A stretch of 7,467 nt of DNA. Origin: Methanobacteriota archaeon. Its GTDB lineage: Archaea > Altiarchaeota > Altiarchaeia > IMC4 > QMZM01. Where the stretch lies: positions 1 through 7,467 of the forward strand of contig JAKFXM010000213.1 of assembly GCA_021731385.1 (NCBI GenBank), written 5' to 3'. Position 1 is the stretch's first letter. Each line of letters begins with the position of its first letter. Shown here piece after piece: positions 4,901-7,467 of the stretch. The translations under genes were made by a program, and so were the position numbers. The notes beneath the pieces were generated by a model, which worked only from the letters and a program-made list of their open reading frames with translations, made no database searches and had not been told where the DNA came from.

Positions 4901-7312
4901 GACGATGAATTACTTAAGGTTTCAGAACTTGCATCTAAATTCGGTACCCCCTATTACATAATAAATCAGCCCTATATGCCAAAATTTGCATGCTATCAGT
5001 CAATGCCTTGGGGTGAAAAAATTCTAATTCTGAGAGATGACAAAATTCTACCCATTGAGATTGGTAGATATGTTGATGAGATTATGGCAAAGGGAGATAT
5101 TAAGAAAGAAAACGGACTGGAAGGGGAAATAGAAATCTCTAAAGTAGAGGATTATGCTATCTCCTTTAATCCAAAAACCCTAAAAGTGGAGAAGAGAAAA
5201 ATAGGTAAGGTTATGAGACATAAAAACAAAGAGAGAGTCCTCAGATTTACCCTGGATGGGAATAGAACCCTGGCCGCAACAGATAAACACAAGGTTCCTG
5301 TGGTGAGAGATAATGGGATTAAAGAAGTAAGAGTAAAAGAAATCAAGGTTGGCGACTTTGTAATCGGTTTAAAGAATCTAAACCTTAACCTTGAATTTAA
5401 TTCAAGACTGAAATTCAAAGGAAAGGATGTGGTGCTAGGAAAGGATATAGCTCGCCTTCTCGGCTACTTTGCATCAGAGGGTTATATACATGTTGCAAAC
5501 AGGAAGAACAGGATGAATAAGGTGTGTTTTTCCTTTAACCAATCAGAGATGGAATACATAAAGGATGTTTCAAATATCCTGAGGAATAAGTTTGGCTGTG
5601 TACCAAAGTTTGATAATTCCAAGAAAAATAAAACTACAACCGTCTATGTATATGACAAATCCTTGGTGGAATTATTTGTAAATGAATTAAAAACAGGATC
5701 CGATGCCAAAACAAAGAGGGTTCCGGAGAGGCTTATTTCAGCGCCTATAGAGATACTAAGAGAATTTATACTTGGTATGTTTAGAGGTGATGCACATCTA
5801 GGTAATAGCATAGACCTCTACTTATGCAATAAAGACCTAATTGACGATATTTTCCTTATAACACTAAGAATTGGAATTCCGTTTGAACTCGTCCCTAGGG
5901 AAAATTCCCATCATCTCAGACTAACAAGTAGTTTAAGGATAAATCAGTTTATTGATGAAATACCATTTGTTTCAATAAATTGTGAAATTCCTCTAAAGAC
6001 ATTTGATTTCTATGATAGAATTCCTGTTGAGCCATTTAACATTACTAGAGTAGAAATGAAGACAGGTCACTGGAATAGATCGCAGGTAGGAAAGAGAGTT
6101 ACCGAAAACAGACTTGAACTTGGAGAGAATTTATTCACAAATTTTATCAGTAGTGATTTACATCTCTTTGAAGTAAAACAGATAGAAGAGGTAAATAGTG
6201 AATATGTATATGATCTTGTGGATGTAGACCAATATCATAATTTTGCTAATGTGTATGGAATATTTTCCTCTAACTGTTGCAGTTTCCTTATGCCATTAGA
6301 TACTGCCGCAACAGAGAGTAATTTATTCAACGGTACATTAAGGGGCGGTGGTTTGCAGGTTATTACGATAAATCTTCCTCAACTGGCTTATATTGCAAAT
6401 GGCAATGATGCAAAATTATTTGAATTGCTCAGGGAGAGAATGGGAAAGGCAAAGGAGATACTCCTTCTGAAAAGGGAAATAATCAACAAAAATCTGAAAA
6501 ACAATCTGCTTCCATTTATGAGTCAGATAATAAATGAAAATGGCGAAAGATACCTTGAGCCGGACGGGCAAAGTTATATTATAGGCATTGTAGGGATGAA
6601 CGAATTGGTCAGGGCATATACCGGGGAAGAGCTTCATGAATCGGATAATGCATGGACATTTGCATTAAAGGTAATGAAGACAATGAAGGAGATTGTCGCA
6701 GAATTCAGGAAGGAAACAGGACTGAATTTCTCGCTCGCAAGAACCCCTGCCGAATCATCTGCCTACAGGCTTGCCCAAATAGATATGGAAAAGTATCCCG
6801 ATAATGCAATATTTAATGGTTCTGGAAAATCTGCATATTACACGAATTCATTCCATGTAAGGCCCTCTGCCGATATACCTTTATGGAAGAGATTGACTAT
6901 TGAGGGGGCATTTCATGCATTAACAGATGGGGGTGCTATGAGTCATGTGTGGATTGGAGAGTCAAATCCAAGCCCGGAAGGCATTTATGAATTAACAAAA
7001 AAGATCGCAACAAAGACAGCAATCCAGTATTTTGCATATACAAAGGATTTGTCTGTTTGCAGCAAATGTAATACGGTTTCCGGCGGGCTTATAGAGAAAT
7101 GTCCAAATTGCGGTTCAGGTAATATAGACTGGTGGTCAAGAATAACAGGCTATTATCAAAATGTGTCGGGCTGGAATAAAGGGAAATTGGCTGAATTAAA
7201 GGACAGGAGAAGATACGGCGTTTCAGGGAATTCAACAGAACTACCCATAGGAACAAGGAAAAAGCTCGATGAAACAGGTAAAAACGGATGGGATAGTGAG
7301 TTTGATTTTTAG
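1979..7312 (+). CDS. nrdD: Anaerobic (class III) ribonucleoside-triphosphate reductase precursor with two inteins
   Basis: This glycyl-radical enzyme reduces NTPs to dNTPs in anaerobic cells; it needs the radical-SAM activase NrdG, which is not in the window. The precursor is 1777 residues and the spliced product 856. Order: N-terminal tail with a repeat-encoded stretch (about 10-68); ATP cone (about 72-150); a second cone-like region (153-240); start of the catalytic barrel (241-387, with IHIHDLDYF at 289-297 and AGGQGF at 352-357); intein 1 (388-883); barrel (884-1007); intein 2 (1008-1432); barrel and C-terminus (1433-1777). CC at 1433-1434 directly follows intein 2 and is the likely site of the catalytic thiyl cysteine. 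A zinc site is formed by C1694, C1697, C1708 and C1711, and the glycyl-radical motif RITGYY places the radical on G1724. From memory, Methanocaldococcus jannaschii NrdD also carries two inteins, so the arrangement has precedent. The odd part is the hairpin-encoded N-terminus. Confidence 0.96.
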   Translation: MIENTILNKKNFAPKKFPKEIFGPIEPKGSIGKQNFCARKTAKQFLGPISQSEIRAQSESYKLSDSGENSGIKVKKKNSIDTFDTDEIIRNCISAGAPLPVASGVAKEIITSIRDGITVQEIRSMIYASLFKINPKIAEQYKYLQKYKSQLMIRTSKTTLDRFDRNKIVGSLIKETTIKQQKAEFIAREVERELGRLRLNYVTAPLIREIVNVKLLEHGLEKERAQYTRLGMPVYDVKNLIDRGSKENANLQYNPESVHKLMADQISKEYALINLLPIELADAHMAGEIHIHDLDYFIRPFCFSHDIRFFLKNGFKADGVGNHTAVAGPAKRPEVAFLHAAKVLAASQTNCAGGQGFSYFNTFLAPYISGMEYKKIKQLAQMFIYELSVDGEEKIPILDNNEFKIIKIGEFVDKIVNNSREVIRRGDSEIVKLVSSYKVLSFDKNGIIRFLPITGVSKHKASELYEVTTKFGKKVKVTKYHSLFTFDGKGIVPIRVEKLKEEDYVVGIKNISVSLDRNTIDLYDELCKLNRDELRITNLGKLIEFLGDNSRELGDSWHVNQLLDGKRTISFGKLRKLVEKYNIPSKIIDELSVTSSTYSKKKYYLPLKLLISDEFLRLIGYYLAEGYTNKGDEGMGIGLGIDHDQTIKDDVRFCVKKVFMAEAYEAEKWNLRFGGKLGVILFRDILRIGESAISKKLPDWILMLPNNKLKEVLMSYVTSDGFVSDARLVGISTSSRDLLDQLRFMFLRFGIITRHNILRLKGEKLKIRGRETKANADSHTLYITDMNSAFKYLEEIGFVNYKSERLLNILNLKGIPQTPEYMLAPVNGRMVNINTLTCNPLKHDISLEKVIKIEKLNTEKYVYDLEVEETQNFCTMSGLGLHNSQMYVARGGQTVFSSIDCDISVPEQFRDIPAVLPGGNVKDSVTYSDFEDETRMLFNAIVDVYLDGDYIGKPFNFPKFEVQVHPDNIKKGEHDDELLKVSELASKFGTPYYIINQPYMPKFACYQSMPWGEKILILRDDKILPIEIGRYVDEIMAKGDIKKENGLEGEIEISKVEDYAISFNPKTLKVEKRKIGKVMRHKNKERVLRFTLDGNRTLAATDKHKVPVVRDNGIKEVRVKEIKVGDFVIGLKNLNLNLEFNSRLKFKGKDVVLGKDIARLLGYFASEGYIHVANRKNRMNKVCFSFNQSEMEYIKDVSNILRNKFGCVPKFDNSKKNKTTTVYVYDKSLVELFVNELKTGSDAKTKRVPERLISAPIEILREFILGMFRGDAHLGNSIDLYLCNKDLIDDIFLITLRIGIPFELVPRENSHHLRLTSSLRINQFIDEIPFVSINCEIPLKTFDFYDRIPVEPFNITRVEMKTGHWNRSQVGKRVTENRLELGENLFTNFISSDLHLFEVKQIEEVNSEYVYDLVDVDQYHNFANVYGIFSSNCCSFLMPLDTAATESNLFNGTLRGGGLQVITINLPQLAYIANGNDAKLFELLRERMGKAKEILLLKREIINKNLKNNLLPFMSQIINENGERYLEPDGQSYIIGIVGMNELVRAYTGEELHESDNAWTFALKVMKTMKEIVAEFRKETGLNFSLARTPAESSAYRLAQIDMEKYPDNAIFNGSGKSAYYTNSFHVRPSADIPLWKRLTIEGAFHALTDGGAMSHVWIGESNPSPEGIYELTKKIATKTAIQYFAYTKDLSVCSKCNTVSGGLIEKCPNCGSGNIDWWSRITGYYQNVSGWNKGKLAELKDRRRYGVSGNSTELPIGTRKKLDETGKNGWDSEFDF
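2006..2180. repeat. Array of five tandem hairpins with CCC/GGG feet inside the 5' end of nrdD
   Basis: Five perfect stems follow one another: 2022-2031/2035-2044 (10 bp, loop AAA), 2051-2058/2063-2070 (8 bp, loop TAAA), 2095-2103/2107-2115 (9 bp, AAA), 2122-2129/2133-2140 (8 bp, AAA) and 2148-2159/2163-2174 (12 bp, ATA). Each is framed by CCC or CCCG on the left and GGG or CGGG on the right. Neighbours therefore join as GGGCCC at 2045, 2116 and 2142. The arm sequences all differ. An extra long-range stem, AAAAATTTTGC (2006-2016) with GCAAAATTTTT (2077-2087), encloses the first two hairpins. The array encodes residues 10-68 of NrdD, just before the ATP cone, where such an extension is not expected. 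Confidence 0.93.
3140..4627 (+). mobile_element. Intein 1 of NrdD (496 residues) with LAGLIDADG endonuclease
   Basis: This in-frame protein intron interrupts FIYEL and SQMYVARGGQ, which join as a continuous archaeal NrdD sequence. It begins with S388 (SVDGEEKIPI) and ends LGLHN at 883; the +1 residue is S884. Block B shows T478 and H481 (VTKYHS). The two dodecapeptides are LIGYYLAEGY (acidic E625) and LMSYVTSDGF (acidic D720), so the homing endonuclease looks catalytically intact. About 80 residues between the splicing half and the first dodecapeptide (roughly 520-600) look helical and may be a DNA-binding insertion. In block F (YVYDLEVEETQNF) the usual His is Q871, while the penultimate H882 is kept. 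The DNA is visibly more AT-rich than the flanking extein, which fits horizontal spread. Confidence 0.95.
5000..6274 (+). mobile_element. Intein 2 of NrdD (425 residues) with LAGLIDADG endonuclease
   Basis: The intein lies between FACYQ and CCSFLMPLD, which rejoin as the conserved active-site region. It starts with S1008 (SMPWGEKILIL) and ends with N1432; the +1 residue is C1433. Block B is T1101 and H1104 (ATDKHKVPV). The dodecapeptides are LLGYFASEGY (E1167) and ILGMFRGDAH (D1271), so both endonuclease acidic residues remain. Block F (EYVYDLVDVDQYHNF) has its His at 1420, but the penultimate residue is S1431 instead of His (FSSN|C). Insertion next to the Cys-Cys pair means splicing is needed for enzyme activity. 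The boundaries follow from extein continuity and are firm to about a residue. Confidence 0.94.
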
Positions 7313-7313
7313 A

Positions 7314-7400
7314 TGTTCTGTAATTTCAATGTATCAGAACGACTATGTCGTTCTGAATATATGTCCAAGAGCCTTTGGCTCTTGGCCACATTACAGAACA
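7314..7400. repeat. Double-hairpin palindromic element after nrdD (ATGT/ACAT feet) with an outer stem
   Basis: This copy begins two bases after the nrdD stop codon. The outer stem is TGTTCTGTAAT (7314-7324) with ATTACAGAACA (7390-7400). The core, 7328-7392, repeats the scaffold seen at 1291-1354: AATGT, hairpin 1 (7334-7343/7347-7356, 10 bp, loop TAT), spacer ATATATGT (7357-7364), hairpin 2 (7365-7373/7377-7385, 9 bp, loop TTT), then CCACATT. The arms differ from those of the other copy. It could affect the 3' end of nrdD mRNA, but no T-run follows directly, so I do not call it a terminator. Confidence 0.9.
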
Positions 7401-7406
7401 GTAAAA

Positions 7407-7425
7407 ATTTTGCCAAAGGCAAAAT
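7407..7425. repeat. Single hairpin with AAA loop before the next gene
   Basis: ATTTTGCC (7407-7414) pairs with GGCAAAAT (7418-7425) around AAA. It has the same C-AAA-G apex as the hairpins in the nrdD array and lies seven bases after the double-hairpin element, ten bases before a possible start codon. It may be a third member of the cluster. Confidence 0.7.
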
Positions 7426-7434
7426 CTTCTTGAG

Positions 7435-7467
7435 ATGAAACTAACATTCGAATGTAAAATATGCAGG
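7435..7467 (+). CDS. Possible start of the next gene, cut by the window edge
   Basis: An ATG at 7435 opens MKLTFECKICR, which runs off the window. The CxxC in the first ten residues would fit a small zinc-ribbon or metal-binding protein. Eleven codons are too few to identify it, and no good Shine-Dalgarno site precedes the ATG. It does not resemble the start of NrdG as I know it. Confidence 0.4.
   Translation, partial: MKLTFECKICR

Noticed and set aside
3140..6274. Free-standing endonuclease genes or frameshifted nrdD
   Set aside because: The frame is continuous through both insertions, with splicing blocks at both ends and perfect extein continuity.
7314..7425. Intrinsic terminator of nrdD
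   Set aside because: The hairpins are strong but no T-run follows them, and archaeal termination relies mainly on T-tracts. A relative of the structure also sits inside a gene, so termination is not its general role.
7443..7454. Perfect 12-base palindrome ACATTCGAATGT
   Set aside because: It lies within the possible coding start at 7435 and has no loop or companion site; a single short palindrome is weak evidence of an operator.

Overview
The window looks like part of the chromosome of an anaerobic archaeon. It has an archaeal-type gatD (GatDE tRNA amidotransferases are archaeal), an oxygen-sensitive class III ribonucleotide reductase of the archaeal sequence type, a GGTGA Shine-Dalgarno site, TATA-like boxes close to start codons, and a secreted protein rich in N-glycosylation sequons. 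The tail of that secreted protein (a FLFGGD motif, a coiled coil, then an FGLFGWLF end) resembles proteins I associate with DPANN or uncultured archaea. That placement is an impression, not proof.

Layout. Bases 1-881 (minus strand) hold the first 293 residues of GatD; its C-terminus lies beyond the window. Upstream, on the same strand and 28 bases away, is an unrecognised secreted coiled-coil protein (910-1872). A divergent promoter region of about 100 bases follows. Then nrdD fills 1979-7312 on the plus strand. It encodes 1777 residues carrying two inteins with LAGLIDADG homing endonucleases; splicing would leave an 856-residue enzyme. A structured intergenic region (7313-7434) follows, and then possibly the first 11 codons of another gene. 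No nrdG activase, gatE, rRNA, tRNA or CRISPR array is visible.

The most unusual content is a set of ten short hairpins with perfect 8-12 bp stems in three clusters: inside the secreted-protein gene (1291-1354), inside the 5' coding end of nrdD (2006-2180), and just after the nrdD stop codon (7314-7425). Nine have 3-base loops and nine are closed by a C-G pair. Within a cluster, short constant 'feet' are shared (ATGT...ACAT in the first and third, CCC...GGG in the second). The arms differ from hairpin to hairpin yet remain perfectly self-complementary. Two clusters lie in open reading frames and are translated, giving about 21 residues in the secreted protein and about 59 residues in NrdD. This looks like a palindromic repeat family with a conserved scaffold and variable arms, and I do not recognise it as a named element. 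A separate 7-base tandem repeat lies in the linker of gatD.

Functionally, gatD serves Gln-tRNA(Gln) synthesis and nrdD serves anaerobic dNTP synthesis. The genes seem to be neighbours without a shared pathway. The inteins sit in highly conserved extein sequence, and the second directly precedes the Cys-Cys pair expected to hold the catalytic cysteine, so active NrdD depends on splicing.
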